Assembly (NCBI GenBank): GCA_904420245.1
Contig: CAJFUL010000071.1
Location: 1-53,522, forward strand
Direction: 5' to 3'
Source of the DNA: Candidatus Paralachnospira avium
GTDB lineage: Bacteria; Bacillota; Clostridia; Lachnospirales; Lachnospiraceae
DNA: 53,522 nt
A model generated the notes under the pieces. The model saw only the letters and a list, made by a program, of their open reading frames with translations. It did not search any database and had not been told where the DNA came from. Shown here piece after piece: positions 14,161 through 23,780 of this stretch. Both the position numbers and the translations under genes were made by a program. The stretch's first letter is position 1, and each line of letters begins with the position of its first letter.

Positions 14161-14563
14161 CATCCATATCGACCGGAGCCGGGAAGAGCGGAGACTTAAA
14201 CGGTGGGCGGATGAAGCTCTGACGGACTACCGGGATGAGATCATCGAGGATATCAACCAGCTGGTGCCTGTTTCCGGCGGACTGTCCCGAAATGGCGGAG
14301 GCGGAAGTCTGCAGAGGAGCGCCTTCTTACATTCTGACCGGCGGGCGGATAAGGGGAAGCTGACGATCCGGTGGAATACGCCGTATGCCCATTACCAGCA
14401 TCAGGGACTGGTCATGCATGGAAATCCGGGAAACAGGACATACGGACCGGAGAAGCTGTCCTATACCAGTATGATGGCCCGGGCGGAGTGGACAAAGCAC
14501 GCGGAAAAAATTTATGGAGAAGACTGGGCCAGGGGAATAGAGCGGCTGATGGGAGGAAAGTAG
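14150..14563 (+). CDS. Minor capsid / tail completion protein (Minor_capsid_2-like)
   Basis: This 137-residue protein carries the stretch RWNTPYAHYQHQGLVMHGNP and the following RTYGPEKLSYT, which I associate with the Minor_capsid_2 family. It ends in a basic helical tail. Such proteins sit at the head-tail interface. It overlaps the preceding gene by 11 bases and is followed one base later by the next. Confidence 0.72.
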   Translation: MQVNIHIDRSREERRLKRWADEALTDYRDEIIEDINQLVPVSGGLSRNGGGGSLQRSAFLHSDRRADKGKLTIRWNTPYAHYQHQGLVMHGNPGNRTYGPEKLSYTSMMARAEWTKHAEKIYGEDWARGIERLMGGK

Positions 14564-14564
14564 G

Positions 14565-14957
14565 ATGCAGCCTCAGACAGAGCTTTTGATGAACATTCGG
14601 GATGAGATCGAAAGGGAGCTGAAAGACATCCGGATCGCTTTGTCGGAGCTGTCCGACGATGGACGGATCTATATGGAGCTGGGAGACGGACGTGTGGAAA
14701 AAGAGTATTTCCGCGGATCGTCCGTCGGTGTATATCCGGTCCTGTTCCTGATAAAGCGGCCGGCAGAGAAAGAACCGGACTGTGTGGAAGCATTGTCCGG
14801 GATATGCAATTACTATAAGAAAAAGTGGAAGTCTCCGTCAGGAGGATCCTACCAGGCCCGCGGCGCGGTGATCGCGTCGGAACCCAATAAGGCGGGAAGG
14901 CAGGAGGACGGAAACGTCCTGTATTCCTGCATCATCAACTTTAAGATCAGCTATTGA
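14565..14957 (+). CDS. Tail terminator-type protein (Minor_capsid_3-like)
   Basis: This 130-residue protein occupies the tail terminator position directly before the tail tube gene. A helical start (LLMNIRDEIERELKDIRIAL) is followed by a beta-rich part ending YSCIINFKISY, which suits the ring-forming completion proteins. GGAGG lies upstream of the ATG. Assignment rests mostly on position. Confidence 0.6.
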   Translation: MQPQTELLMNIRDEIERELKDIRIALSELSDDGRIYMELGDGRVEKEYFRGSSVGVYPVLFLIKRPAEKEPDCVEALSGICNYYKKKWKSPSGGSYQARGAVIASEPNKAGRQEDGNVLYSCIINFKISY

Positions 14958-14970
14958 AAGGAGAAAGAGT

Positions 14971-15474
14971 ATGAAACTGAGTGAATTAATGGCAGGCTAT
15001 ACACCGGATGCGGAGTTTACCGGATACGCGACCAATGACGATTATGTATTGGCCATCGACACCGGGGAGTCCGAAAGCGAGGATGATTATGAGGTGGTGG
15101 AGATGGGAGTCGCCGGACTGGATGCCCAGATGAATCCCATCACCCAGGATAAGACGTATATCCGTGCCGGCCAGTCCACCCAGAAAACAGGGACCCAGCG
15201 GGCTTTCAAGGTGACCGGCGACCGGTATATCGGGGACGCGGCCCAGGATTTCCTGCTGTCCCATGAAATGAAGTACGGCACCGGCAACAGCGTGATCGTG
15301 CCCTATGTGTATTTCTGCATCCTGACCGGAAAAGGAGAGAAGGGAAAGGTCTCCATCATCGTTAACAGCGATGGATCCGGCAACGCCGGAGAGTCCTCAT
15401 CCATTGATATCGATTTAAGAAAGGCCGGGGAGCTGCCGGCTGAGTATACGTATACCGCGGCCTCCATCGGCTGA
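14971..15474 (+). CDS. Major tail tube protein
   Basis: This 167-residue beta-rich protein is the likely tube subunit of a non-contractile tail. Its GC-rich codons, a strong GAAAGGAG site and position between the completion protein and two chaperone genes all fit. Sequence features include AGLDAQMNPITQDKTYIRAG and an even spread of glycines and threonines. I name it from gene order and overall look. Confidence 0.72.
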   Translation: MKLSELMAGYTPDAEFTGYATNDDYVLAIDTGESESEDDYEVVEMGVAGLDAQMNPITQDKTYIRAGQSTQKTGTQRAFKVTGDRYIGDAAQDFLLSHEMKYGTGNSVIVPYVYFCILTGKGEKGKVSIIVNSDGSGNAGESSSIDIDLRKAGELPAEYTYTAASIG

Positions 15475-15508
15475 GATACGGATGGCATAACATACAGGAG
15501 GGAAGCGC

Positions 15509-15880
15509 ATGGAGATCAAGATTTTAGACGCGGCCCTGGAGCTGCCCTTTGATCTGGCAGATCCGGACGATGCCGAAAAACTGGAAGCGGCGGTGGATGA
15601 GCTCACAGACACTCTCGTGAAGATCGAGAGCACGAAGGGCATCCGGCAGAGTCAGGTGATCCGGGAAGAGATCTCCCATACGAAGGACTGGCTGGACAAG
15701 TTCTTTGGCGGAGGGAGCGGGGAGAAGGTCTTCCGGGACCGTGAAGATATGAGGACGGTCTATCTGGTGTCTCATGTCATGCGGAACCTGAACCGTCTGT
15801 ATCTGCCGGAGCTCTTGTCCTCTGCCGTGCAGGAGCAGCTTAGGCAGTACAGTCCGGAAAGAGCGAAGCGGAGAAAATGA
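15509..15880 (+). CDS. Tail assembly chaperone, first
   Basis: This 123-residue, mostly helical acidic protein (DLADPDDAEKLEAAVDEL near the start) is encoded after the tail tube gene and overlaps the Gp15-like gene by four bases. Paired chaperones at this site bind the tape measure protein during tail assembly. AGGAGGG precedes the ATG. I see no obvious frameshift site joining the pair, so they are probably made separately. Confidence 0.6.
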   Translation: MEIKILDAALELPFDLADPDDAEKLEAAVDELTDTLVKIESTKGIRQSQVIREEISHTKDWLDKFFGGGSGEKVFRDREDMRTVYLVSHVMRNLNRLYLPELLSSAVQEQLRQYSPERAKRRK

Positions 15881-16509
15881 ACATCCTGATCGATCCTCTG
15901 CCGGAGAGCGTCATGATCGGAGGTGCGGAATACCGGATCGAATCCGGATTCCGTACTTCTCTCCTGTTTGAGCTCCTGGTCCGGGATAAGAAGATCCCGG
16001 ATCATCTGAAGCTCCGGCAGATGTTATACCTGTATTATCCTGAGATCCCGGCGGACGAAGAGGAAGCGGTCCGGCAGATCCTGTGGTTTTATAACTGCGG
16101 GAGGAAGGGGAAGGAAGAGGAGCCGCGCAACAGGACGGCAAAAGAGTTCCGGAAGGAAAAGGCGCTGTACTCCTTTGAGCAGGATGCGCTCCTCATCTAC
16201 GCCGCGTTCCTGGGACAGTACGGGATCGACCTTCAGGAGATAGAGGAGCTCCACTGGTGGAAGTTCCAGGCTCTTTTTGAAGGGCTGGACGATGGCCAGA
16301 GGATCCGGAAGGTCATGAGGATCCGGGGGATGGATACATCCGGGCTCCCTCCGGGAGAGGCGAAGCGGATCCAGGAATGGAAGAAGTTATACGCGCTGGA
16401 GGATGAGCTGACGGTGGACCATCATGTGAAACTGGCCCAGAGGAACCGGGACCTTAAGGAGTATGTCCACCGCAGATTGGAGGAGGTGACGCGGTGTGTC
16501 CGACCATAA
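15877..16509 (+). CDS. Bacteriophage Gp15-family tail assembly protein
   Basis: This 210-residue helical protein matches the Gp15 pattern: an N-terminal beta segment (NILIDPLPESVMIGGAEYRI), FRTSLLFELL, a Trp-rich middle (ELHWWKFQALFEGL) and a basic tail. Gp15 proteins lie directly before the tape measure gene. The 3' end overlaps the tape measure start by 14 bases, which implies translational coupling. Confidence 0.78.
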   Translation: MNILIDPLPESVMIGGAEYRIESGFRTSLLFELLVRDKKIPDHLKLRQMLYLYYPEIPADEEEAVRQILWFYNCGRKGKEEEPRNRTAKEFRKEKALYSFEQDALLIYAAFLGQYGIDLQEIEELHWWKFQALFEGLDDGQRIRKVMRIRGMDTSGLPPGEAKRIQEWKKLYALEDELTVDHHVKLAQRNRDLKEYVHRRLEEVTRCVRP

Positions 16510-19500
16510 AGTAGAGATCGATGTCCGGCTGAACACGGACGAGGTGGAAAAGGATTTTGACCAGCTGGAAAAGGAAGCCAGGTCCGGAGCCCAGTCCGTA
16601 GCGGGAGTGCTGGATTCCATGTCGGATGATCTGAAGGACACGGGAAAAAAGGCAAAGGATATGGGAGACCAGTATGCCGATGCATCAGATGATATGCGGA
16701 AGGCTTCTGAGGAGGCGGGAAGATCCGCAAGAGACCTGGGAGATTCCGTCAGGGATTTGGGGGAAGACCTGGAAGAGAGCACAGACAAAGCCAGTATCTT
16801 CGGAGACGTCCTGAAGGGGTCCCTGGCTTCCGCGGCCATCGAAAAAGGGGTGAGCGCCCTGGCCGGGGGGATCCAGTCGGCCTTTGCCGGCGCTTCGGAC
16901 CTTCAGGCTGCCGAGGGCCAGCTGGCCGCCAGTACGGGAGCGGCCAAAGAGGAGATGGAAGGGTATTCCCAGGTCATGAGGGAGACCTGGGAGAGCGGAT
17001 ATGGAGATTCCATCTATGAAGTGGCCGATGGGATGGCGCTGGTCCGGCAGTATACCCATGAGACGGATCCGGAGAAGGTAAAGGCCCTGACTGAGAATGT
17101 CACGGCGCTCAGCGATACCTTCGGCATGGATTTCTCGGAAAGCCTGCGGGGCGTGGACGCCCTGATGACCAACATGGGGCTTTCCGCCGACGAGGCTTTT
17201 GACTACATGGTGACCGGCGCCCAGAACGGCCTGGACCGGTCCGGGGAACTGGCCGACAACATCGCGGAATACAGCCAGCTTTGGGGACAGGCGGGATTTT
17301 CGGCGGAGGAGATGTTCACGATCCTCCAAAACGGTCTGGATTCCGGAGCCTATAACCTGGATAAGGTCAACGACTTCGTGAAGGAGTTCGGGATCTCCTT
17401 ATCGGATGGGCGGATCCAGGCCAATCTGGACTCGTTTTCGGAAGGGACCAGGGAGCTCTTCGCAGCCTGGCAGGATGGAGAGGCCTCCACGAAGGATGTG
17501 TTCTATTCGGTGATCCGGGACCTTTCCCAGATGGAGAACCAGCAGGAGGCCCTGACCATCGCCAGCAGCACCTGGTCTGCCCTGGGGGAAGATAATGCCA
17601 TGGCGGTCATCACGGCACTGGATGACGTAAAGGATACGTATGCCGATGCCCGGGGCAGCATGGAGAGCTTAAAGACCGTCAAATATGACAGCATCACCAA
17701 CCAGTACAAGACTCTGGGACGGACGTTCCAGACGCAGGTGGCAGTCCCGGTCCTGACGAAGTTCCTGCCGGCGGCCCAGAAGGGGATGGACCTTCTGGCG
17801 GACCATATCGATACCATCGTACCGGCGGCCACCGCGGCGGGAGCGGCCATGGGAGCCATGTGGGTCACCAAGAAAGCTTCCTCGTTCTTAAGCCATGTAA
17901 AGGAGACCGGGAGCGGGATCCTGGAGCTGGTGGGACGGATCACGGCCCATACGGAGGCCACCGCGGCGGATACCGTGGTCACGTCGGCCAATACCGCGGC
18001 CACGGGAGCCCAGGCGGCGGCCAGTGAAGCGGCGGCGGCAGCCCAGACGGGACTCAATACGGCCATGGGAGCCAGCCCGGTCTTTATGCTGGTGGCCGGA
18101 GTGACAACGTTCTTAGGAGTCTTGAGCCTGTTCCGGTCCGACTCTGAGGACACCGGAACAGTGGTGGAGGAGCTGAACGAAAAGGTCACAGCCATGGGGG
18201 ATTCCCTGGAGGAGTCCAGAGAGCAGTTATCCGGCACCCTGGAAACGGCGGCGGCTTCTGTGGAGGATGCCCAGACAAGGGCGGTCATGGCCTCTTCGGC
18301 GGCGGATGAGCTGGCCGGCCTGGCGGAGCAGACTTCCCTCACCAGTGAGGAGCAGGAGAGGATGGCGTCCCTCGTGGGGCAGCTCAATTCCCTGTATCCG
18401 GAGATGGGGCTGGAGATCGATTCCGTGACCGGGAAGTTAAACATGGGCAGCGATGAGATCCTGGCCTATGTGGACAACATGAAGAGGATGGCCCTGGCAG
18501 AGGCGTATACCCGGGCGGCGGCAGAGTCCTATGATGCGGTGGTGGAAGCCACGACGGAGCTGACGAAGGCACAGGAGACCCAGGGAGAGGTCTCGGATAC
18601 CCTCCTCAGGAAAAAGGGGAAGCTGTCGGGTATCGAGGCCCAGGAGAGGGCCAGGCAGGAAGACCTGGAAGAGGCGACGAGGAAGTACAATGAAGCGCTG
18701 GCTTCCGGCTCCGATGAGGCGGGGATCTACGCGGAGCAGATGGCGCAGCTGGAGGACCGGACTTATGAGGTGAACGGGGAGACGGTGTCCTATGGGGAGG
18801 CCGTACGGATCCTGACGGATGAGATCGGAGAGTTGGAAGGGCAGCAGGAGGAAGCCGCGGCGGCGGTGCAGGAGCAGCAGGCCGCGGTGGATGCGGCCAC
18901 GGCTTCCGCGGACAGCTACATGGAAAAGGCCGGGGAGATGAATGAGAGCGACGCCGCGCGGAAGGCTTCGGTGGAAGGGGTCGGGCAGGCTTACGGGGAA
19001 ACGGCCCAGGCCTCCATCACGGCGGCAGGCCAGGAGCTGGAAGCGTTTAACAACCTGTCCGCCGATATGCAGGGAAAGGCCGTGGATGTGGCCAATTCCG
19101 TCCTTTCTATGCAGGAGAGCATCACCGGGACCCTGGAATCCCAGATGAATATGTTCGAGGAGTTCCGTGCCGGGACGGAGATCACGAAGGAGCAGATCCT
19201 CTCCAACATGCAGAGCCAGGTGGACGGCGTGGCCGCCTGGGAGCAGAACATGAACACCCTGATGACCGAGACGAAGACCATGACGGACGGGACGGTGGTG
19301 GCCATCGATGAGGGACTCATGCAGTACCTGGCTTCCCTGGGGCCGGAGGGCTCCACCTACGTCCAGGAATTCGTGAACATGTCCGGGGATGAGCTGGCGA
19401 AGGCCAATGAGCTTTGGAGCCAGAGCGTGGACATAAAGAGTATGTCCAACGACTGGGGCCAGGAGCTGAGCCAGTCCATCGGGGAGCTGGCGGCCGGAGG

Positions 19501-20353
19501 AGCGGAAGACTGGAATGAACTGGCCGAGTCCCTGAACATGGAGGCCAGCGAGAGCGGGGAATATGTGGTGCAGGGGCTTGTAGACGGGATGGAGAAGGCG
19601 AAGGAGCAGCTGGAAGCGGCCGGGGAGAGCGCGGGGGAATCCCTCTTGGAGAACCTGGACACCGGCCTCGGCGTGGCGTCTCCGTCCAGGAAGGCCATGC
19701 AGTCCGGCATCTACGTGGATGCGGGCCTTGTCAAGGGGCTCCAGATGAGCGCGGGGGTCGTGGAGACGGCGGCCAGGTCCGTGGGGGACGGAGCCATCGC
19801 CGCCATCCTGGAGCTGGATCTGGGAGGACAGGCTTACCGGGCCGGGCTTTCCTTCGGGAACGGGCTGGCGCTGGGGATCCAGGCCACTGCCGGACAGATC
19901 GCGGACCAGGCGGCCCGCACCGTGAGGGACGCCATCGAGGCGGCCAACAGGGCCCAGGACGCCCACAGCCCCGCCAGGGAGACCATGAAGGTCGGTCGGA
20001 ACTTCGCCATGGGTGAAGTGATCGGGATCCGGGAGATGATGCCCGAGATCCGGAGGGCCGGGAAGGAATCGGTGGGAACGGCGCTCCGGGCGGCAAAGGA
20101 AAGCACTCTGGGGCAGGGCCGCCGGGTATACGCGGAAGTATACAGGACAGTCGGTGAAAATGGATGGAGGGTCATGCCCTTCCCCGCAGCCGGGCAGTCA
20201 GGCGGGGACCGGTCCGGAAGCCCGTATCCGGACAGCATGGGCTTCGATTATGACCGCATGGCGGAGGCCACGGCCCAGGCCATGGAGGGCATGACCGTGG
20301 AGGTGGATGAGCGGCAGTTCGGCCGTGTGGTGAGAAAGGTGGCAGCAGTATGA
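16496..20353 (+). CDS. Tail tape measure protein
   Basis: At 1285 residues this is the longest gene of the prophage and sets tail length; at about 0.15 nm per residue the tail would be near 190 nm. It starts at a GTG after GGAGGTGAC. Long Ala/Glu-rich coiled coils (1-100 and 480-900) flank a region with small hydrophobic stretches (about 430-560) that could insert in membranes. The C-terminal part repeats the pattern LGVASPSRKAM / DAHSPARETMKVG, typical of siphophage tape measures. No lytic domain was recognised. Confidence 0.92.
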   Translation: MSDHKVEIDVRLNTDEVEKDFDQLEKEARSGAQSVAGVLDSMSDDLKDTGKKAKDMGDQYADASDDMRKASEEAGRSARDLGDSVRDLGEDLEESTDKASIFGDVLKGSLASAAIEKGVSALAGGIQSAFAGASDLQAAEGQLAASTGAAKEEMEGYSQVMRETWESGYGDSIYEVADGMALVRQYTHETDPEKVKALTENVTALSDTFGMDFSESLRGVDALMTNMGLSADEAFDYMVTGAQNGLDRSGELADNIAEYSQLWGQAGFSAEEMFTILQNGLDSGAYNLDKVNDFVKEFGISLSDGRIQANLDSFSEGTRELFAAWQDGEASTKDVFYSVIRDLSQMENQQEALTIASSTWSALGEDNAMAVITALDDVKDTYADARGSMESLKTVKYDSITNQYKTLGRTFQTQVAVPVLTKFLPAAQKGMDLLADHIDTIVPAATAAGAAMGAMWVTKKASSFLSHVKETGSGILELVGRITAHTEATAADTVVTSANTAATGAQAAASEAAAAAQTGLNTAMGASPVFMLVAGVTTFLGVLSLFRSDSEDTGTVVEELNEKVTAMGDSLEESREQLSGTLETAAASVEDAQTRAVMASSAADELAGLAEQTSLTSEEQERMASLVGQLNSLYPEMGLEIDSVTGKLNMGSDEILAYVDNMKRMALAEAYTRAAAESYDAVVEATTELTKAQETQGEVSDTLLRKKGKLSGIEAQERARQEDLEEATRKYNEALASGSDEAGIYAEQMAQLEDRTYEVNGETVSYGEAVRILTDEIGELEGQQEEAAAAVQEQQAAVDAATASADSYMEKAGEMNESDAARKASVEGVGQAYGETAQASITAAGQELEAFNNLSADMQGKAVDVANSVLSMQESITGTLESQMNMFEEFRAGTEITKEQILSNMQSQVDGVAAWEQNMNTLMTETKTMTDGTVVAIDEGLMQYLASLGPEGSTYVQEFVNMSGDELAKANELWSQSVDIKSMSNDWGQELSQSIGELAAGGAEDWNELAESLNMEASESGEYVVQGLVDGMEKAKEQLEAAGESAGESLLENLDTGLGVASPSRKAMQSGIYVDAGLVKGLQMSAGVVETAARSVGDGAIAAILELDLGGQAYRAGLSFGNGLALGIQATAGQIADQAARTVRDAIEAANRAQDAHSPARETMKVGRNFAMGEVIGIREMMPEIRRAGKESVGTALRAAKESTLGQGRRVYAEVYRTVGENGWRVMPFPAAGQSGGDRSGSPYPDSMGFDYDRMAEATAQAMEGMTVEVDERQFGRVVRKVAAV

Positions 20354-21195
20354 TCTATTATCAGAACACGGCGGGAAAGCAGGTCCGTCTGGACGCCCCG
20401 CCGTTTATGACGGACATCACGGAGCTGGCCGGGTTCGCGCTCTCCTACCAGGCCAACCCTTATACGGACCGCCACGGCGGCCGGGTGAACGGGTTCACCG
20501 CCGGGATCCAGACGAAGAAGATCGCGGTGGGGGTCCTGGCGTCCAGGGAAGGGATCCGGGAGGCCCTGGACCGGCTTTTGGAGGTCACCCAGTATGACGT
20601 GCTGGCGGGGGAAGCCGGGAGGTTCTATGTGGGGGACCACTACCTCCTCTGCAACCTGTACGGGAGCGCCGTGGAGAGCATGTTCGATCCGGACATCGAG
20701 TACGTGGAAAAATCCTATCAGCTGGTGATCTCCTATCCCTTCTGGTGCCGGGAGGCCGTGACGGAATACCTGCCGGATGACCGAGTGGTGGAGCAGGCGG
20801 ACTTCCTGGACTACCCGCACGATTACAGCTATGACTACCTTTTTGATGATTTTGCCATCCAGAGCCTGGAAAACAGTCATTACGGGGACAGTGATTTCCG
20901 GATGGTGGTCTATGGGCCGGCGTCGGACCCCAGGGTCACCATCGGCGGGCACCTGTACCATGTCCGGACCACCCTCTATGAAGGGGATTACCTGACGGTG
21001 GACTCCCGGGAGGGGACGGTCCTGTGCACCAGGAACGACGGCCGGAAAGAGAATCTGTTCAACCTCCGGGATAAGGACTCGGACCTGTTCCGGAAGATCC
21101 CGCCGGGGACCAGCACGGTGGTCTACGACCACACCTTCGGGTTCACGGTGACTTTGTTCCAGGAAAGGAGTGAACTGCCATGGAGTATCTCATAG
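20350..21195 (+). CDS. Distal tail protein (Dit-like)
   Basis: This 281-residue beta-rich protein follows the tape measure with a 4-base overlap, the standard position of the distal tail hub protein. Its opening (LDAPPFMTDITELAGFALSY) and the central YQLVISYPFWCREAV are like phage tail family proteins that connect the tube to the baseplate. The end overlaps the next tail tip gene by 16 bases. Confidence 0.75.
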   Translation: MIYYQNTAGKQVRLDAPPFMTDITELAGFALSYQANPYTDRHGGRVNGFTAGIQTKKIAVGVLASREGIREALDRLLEVTQYDVLAGEAGRFYVGDHYLLCNLYGSAVESMFDPDIEYVEKSYQLVISYPFWCREAVTEYLPDDRVVEQADFLDYPHDYSYDYLFDDFAIQSLENSHYGDSDFRMVVYGPASDPRVTIGGHLYHVRTTLYEGDYLTVDSREGTVLCTRNDGRKENLFNLRDKDSDLFRKIPPGTSTVVYDHTFGFTVTLFQERSELPWSIS

Positions 21196-22169
21196 CGGAT
21201 CAGGACCGGATGGAGACCGGGATCCTCAAGGTCAGCCGGAAACTGGACCTGGACCTGGGAGAGACCAACGATTTTGAGCTGACGCTCTCCGTCCCGGACA
21301 GCCGGGAGTTGGGGATCGGCTACGGCTGGGCGTTCCTGGTGCCGGGGACGGAATACGGAGGGCTCTTCCAGGACAGATGGAGCTCCACCGCCTCTTCCAC
21401 CGTCAAGTGGTACGGGGACACATGGAGGGGGATGCTGGCGAAAAAGGTGGTGGAGCCGCCGGAGGGGCTGGCGTACCGGACGGTGTCCGGGGAGGCCAAC
21501 GGGGTCATCGGGCAGCTCCTGTCAGGCCAGTTCGGGGACTTGATCCGGGCCTCCGGGGAAGACAGCGGGATCCTGGTGGATTACCAGATCCCCCGGTATG
21601 TGACCTTGCTGGAGGCCCTCACGGGGATGCTGGAGGGATACGGGGCCCGTCTCCGGATCCGGTCGGTCCAGGGAGGACCGGGGGAGGCTTACCATGTGGA
21701 GGTCTCGGCCGTCCCGGTCACGGACTATTCGGAGGAGCTTGAGTATTCCCAGGACAGCAAGGTCAGCCTGACTATCCGGGACGACAGGCGGGGGATCAAC
21801 CACCTGGTCTGCCTGGGAAAAGGGGAGCTGACGGAGCGGATGGTGCTCCATCTCTATGTCGGGGAGGACGGGTCCATCGGGGATCAGAAGTATTATACCG
21901 GCCTTTCGGAACGGACCGCCGTCTATGAGTACAGCGGCGCCGACGATGAGGAGACGCTGCGGCAGAACGGGGAGAAGCGGCTCCGGGAGCTGATGGACCA
22001 TCAGGAGCTCACGATGGATGTGGAGGAGGTCAGCCTGGAGATCGGGGACATCGTGGCGGGACGGGACCGGGAGACCGGAGCCTACCTGAAGCAGCCCGTT
22101 ACCAGGAAGATCCTGAAGGCGGACGGGCTCACGGAGAGCGTCACCTATGAAGTGGAAGGAGAGAGTTGA
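21180..22169 (+). CDS. Tail tip protein, ReqiPepy6 Gp37-like
   Basis: This 329-residue protein starts after AAAGGAGTG. It resembles the Gp37-like siphophage family, with LDLDLGETNDFELTLSVPD near the start and AFLVPGTEYGGLFQDRW. The later segment IGDIVAGRDRETG precedes the typical C-terminal VTRKILK strand. It probably acts as the baseplate hub or tail-associated protein at the host cell surface. No peptidase domain is seen. Confidence 0.72.
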   Translation: MEYLIADQDRMETGILKVSRKLDLDLGETNDFELTLSVPDSRELGIGYGWAFLVPGTEYGGLFQDRWSSTASSTVKWYGDTWRGMLAKKVVEPPEGLAYRTVSGEANGVIGQLLSGQFGDLIRASGEDSGILVDYQIPRYVTLLEALTGMLEGYGARLRIRSVQGGPGEAYHVEVSAVPVTDYSEELEYSQDSKVSLTIRDDRRGINHLVCLGKGELTERMVLHLYVGEDGSIGDQKYYTGLSERTAVYEYSGADDEETLRQNGEKRLRELMDHQELTMDVEEVSLEIGDIVAGRDRETGAYLKQPVTRKILKADGLTESVTYEVEGES

Positions 22170-22170
22170 G

Positions 22171-23349
22171 ATGTTGTATATGGTGGATGGATACGCGGGG
22201 ACGCCCCACATCACAGCGCCCCAGGTGGGAGATTATAACGCGGGGATCACTGGGGTAGGAAGCTGTGTGTTTAACGTGGGGGAAAAGCTGCGGGCGGAGA
22301 GCGTGAACGCCAACACGGTACGGATCTATGACGGGAGCTTCCTGTTCCAGGGCTACCGCCGCGGCGGGATCCAGACCGGCTCCTATGAAGATGTGACCAT
22401 AGAGAACGGGACCCAGGACCAGAAGAGGAACGACATCATCGCGGTGCGGTACGAGAAGGACAGCGCTTCCCAGACGGAGTCCTTTTCCCTGGCGGTACTG
22501 AAGGGGACGCCGGGAGCCGACGGGGAAGATCCGTCCTATACGGCGGGGGACATCCGGGAGGGGGATCTGGTCTGCTATATGCCCCTCTACCGGGTCAGGC
22601 TGGAAGGGATCAACCTGACCGGGCTGGAACCGCTGTTTGCCGTGCGCAAGACCATGGCGGAGCTGGAGGCGGAAGTTGGAGAGTTAAAGGATGATTTAGC
22701 GAACACGCCCAAATCCTACAGCAATCCCTCACAGTTGGGATTGACCAATAGTACATGTACACTGGTTGACCTGCATACGGCGTTGCCGGTCTTAGGGACC
22801 ATTATGTTTTGGGTCACGTCGTCTGCATACGCCGCTATCCAGGCTGAAATCAATGAGGAGATCGGAAGAACTTTTGGATTATTATCGGCCACGAAGGCGA
22901 CAACTGGGATCACAACCTATACATTTTATGGATATGTGGGAAATTCCATCACTCCGGAGGAGGTTTATATTGCGACCTATGATACTCTGAATGGTGGAAC
23001 ACACTGGCATGGATTTATAAAAATGGTGACTGAAACAAAACTTGAAGATTCTCTGTCAGGTGTACGGATTGCTGCCGGAACGAAGATTGTCAGTACGTCT
23101 GGCAATACATCTGCCGCATTGTTCACACGGGCACAGATAAATAGTATGTTCGGGACATCATATCCCGCAAACGGAGCTGACTATATTGGTTCTCATATCG
23201 GGATCTTTGCCAGCAACGGAGATTCCAACGCGAACGACGCCCACATCGATTGTGTTACCTATAATCCCGATACGGGTACATTTTTGGCTACATTCGACCG
23301 GACTGTAAACTCGAATGTTCGTGTCAATTATCTGGTAGTATGTTTCTAA
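22171..23349 (+). CDS. Tail fibre / receptor-binding protein
   Basis: The ATG at 22171 has GGAAGGAG upstream; an in-frame ATG at 22147 lies inside the preceding gene. The 392-residue protein has an N-terminal structural domain (1-150), a short coiled coil (MAELEAEVGELKDDL, about 163-177) and a C-terminal beta-rich domain (180-392). From about 22690 the DNA becomes clearly more AT-rich than the first half, suggesting that the C-terminal domain was acquired by exchange. By position and shape it should set host range. Confidence 0.72.
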   Translation: MLYMVDGYAGTPHITAPQVGDYNAGITGVGSCVFNVGEKLRAESVNANTVRIYDGSFLFQGYRRGGIQTGSYEDVTIENGTQDQKRNDIIAVRYEKDSASQTESFSLAVLKGTPGADGEDPSYTAGDIREGDLVCYMPLYRVRLEGINLTGLEPLFAVRKTMAELEAEVGELKDDLANTPKSYSNPSQLGLTNSTCTLVDLHTALPVLGTIMFWVTSSAYAAIQAEINEEIGRTFGLLSATKATTGITTYTFYGYVGNSITPEEVYIATYDTLNGGTHWHGFIKMVTETKLEDSLSGVRIAAGTKIVSTSGNTSAALFTRAQINSMFGTSYPANGADYIGSHIGIFASNGDSNANDAHIDCVTYNPDTGTFLATFDRTVNSNVRVNYLVVCF

Positions 23350-23399
23350 ATTTTTATTTTATGGTCAAGGAAAAACAAAAGTAGAATCTGAAGGAGATC

Positions 23400-23424
23400 G
23401 GACCTTTTAAGGTCTATTTTTTAT
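23400..23424 (+). terminator. Terminator after the receptor-binding gene
   Basis: A short stem (GGACC with GGTCT, extendable inwards) is followed by ATTTTTTAT. It separates the structural operon from the lysis genes, though the small stem suggests that it is partial. Confidence 0.55.
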
Positions 23425-23446
23425 ATCATGAAGGGAGGTAAAAGAT

Positions 23447-23761
23447 GTGGAGGACTATATCATTCGTCCGGAACACGAGGAGTTCTGCCGGCGGATAGAG
23501 GCAGAGGAAAAACGGCAGAATAAGCGGCTGGATCTGCTGGAAGAAAACGTCCAGAAGATCGCGGACATCACGGTGTCCGTGGAGAAGATGGTATGCAGCA
23601 TGGAGACCATGGTGAAGGAGCTGGAAGATCAGGGGAAGCGGCTTCAGGCCCTGGAGGAGGTGCCGGGGAAAAACTGGAGCGCGCTCCGGGCCGGTATCAT
23701 CGGAGCCGTGGCCGCGGCCATTGGCTGCGGAATCGTGGCGGCTCTCATCAATTTTATGTAG
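23447..23761 (+). CDS. XhlA-like lysis accessory protein
   Basis: This 104-residue protein starts at a GTG seven bases after AAGGGAGGT; the overlapping ATG is in another frame. A long charged coiled coil (about 10-75) is followed by one C-terminal membrane segment (SALRAGIIGAVAAAIGCGIV onward), with no signal peptide. This is the shape of hemolysin XhlA-like proteins that sit before holins in Bacillus and Clostridia prophages. It likely helps the holin release the endolysin. Confidence 0.68.
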   Translation: MEDYIIRPEHEEFCRRIEAEEKRQNKRLDLLEENVQKIADITVSVEKMVCSMETMVKELEDQGKRLQALEEVPGKNWSALRAGIIGAVAAAIGCGIVAALINFM

Positions 23762-23780
23762 AAAGGAAGAGATAAAAAAG

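Noticed and set aside
18437-19966. Long antisense open frame opposite the tape measure gene
   Set aside because: The translation is a His/Gly/Leu/Pro-rich shadow of the tape measure codons without start signals.
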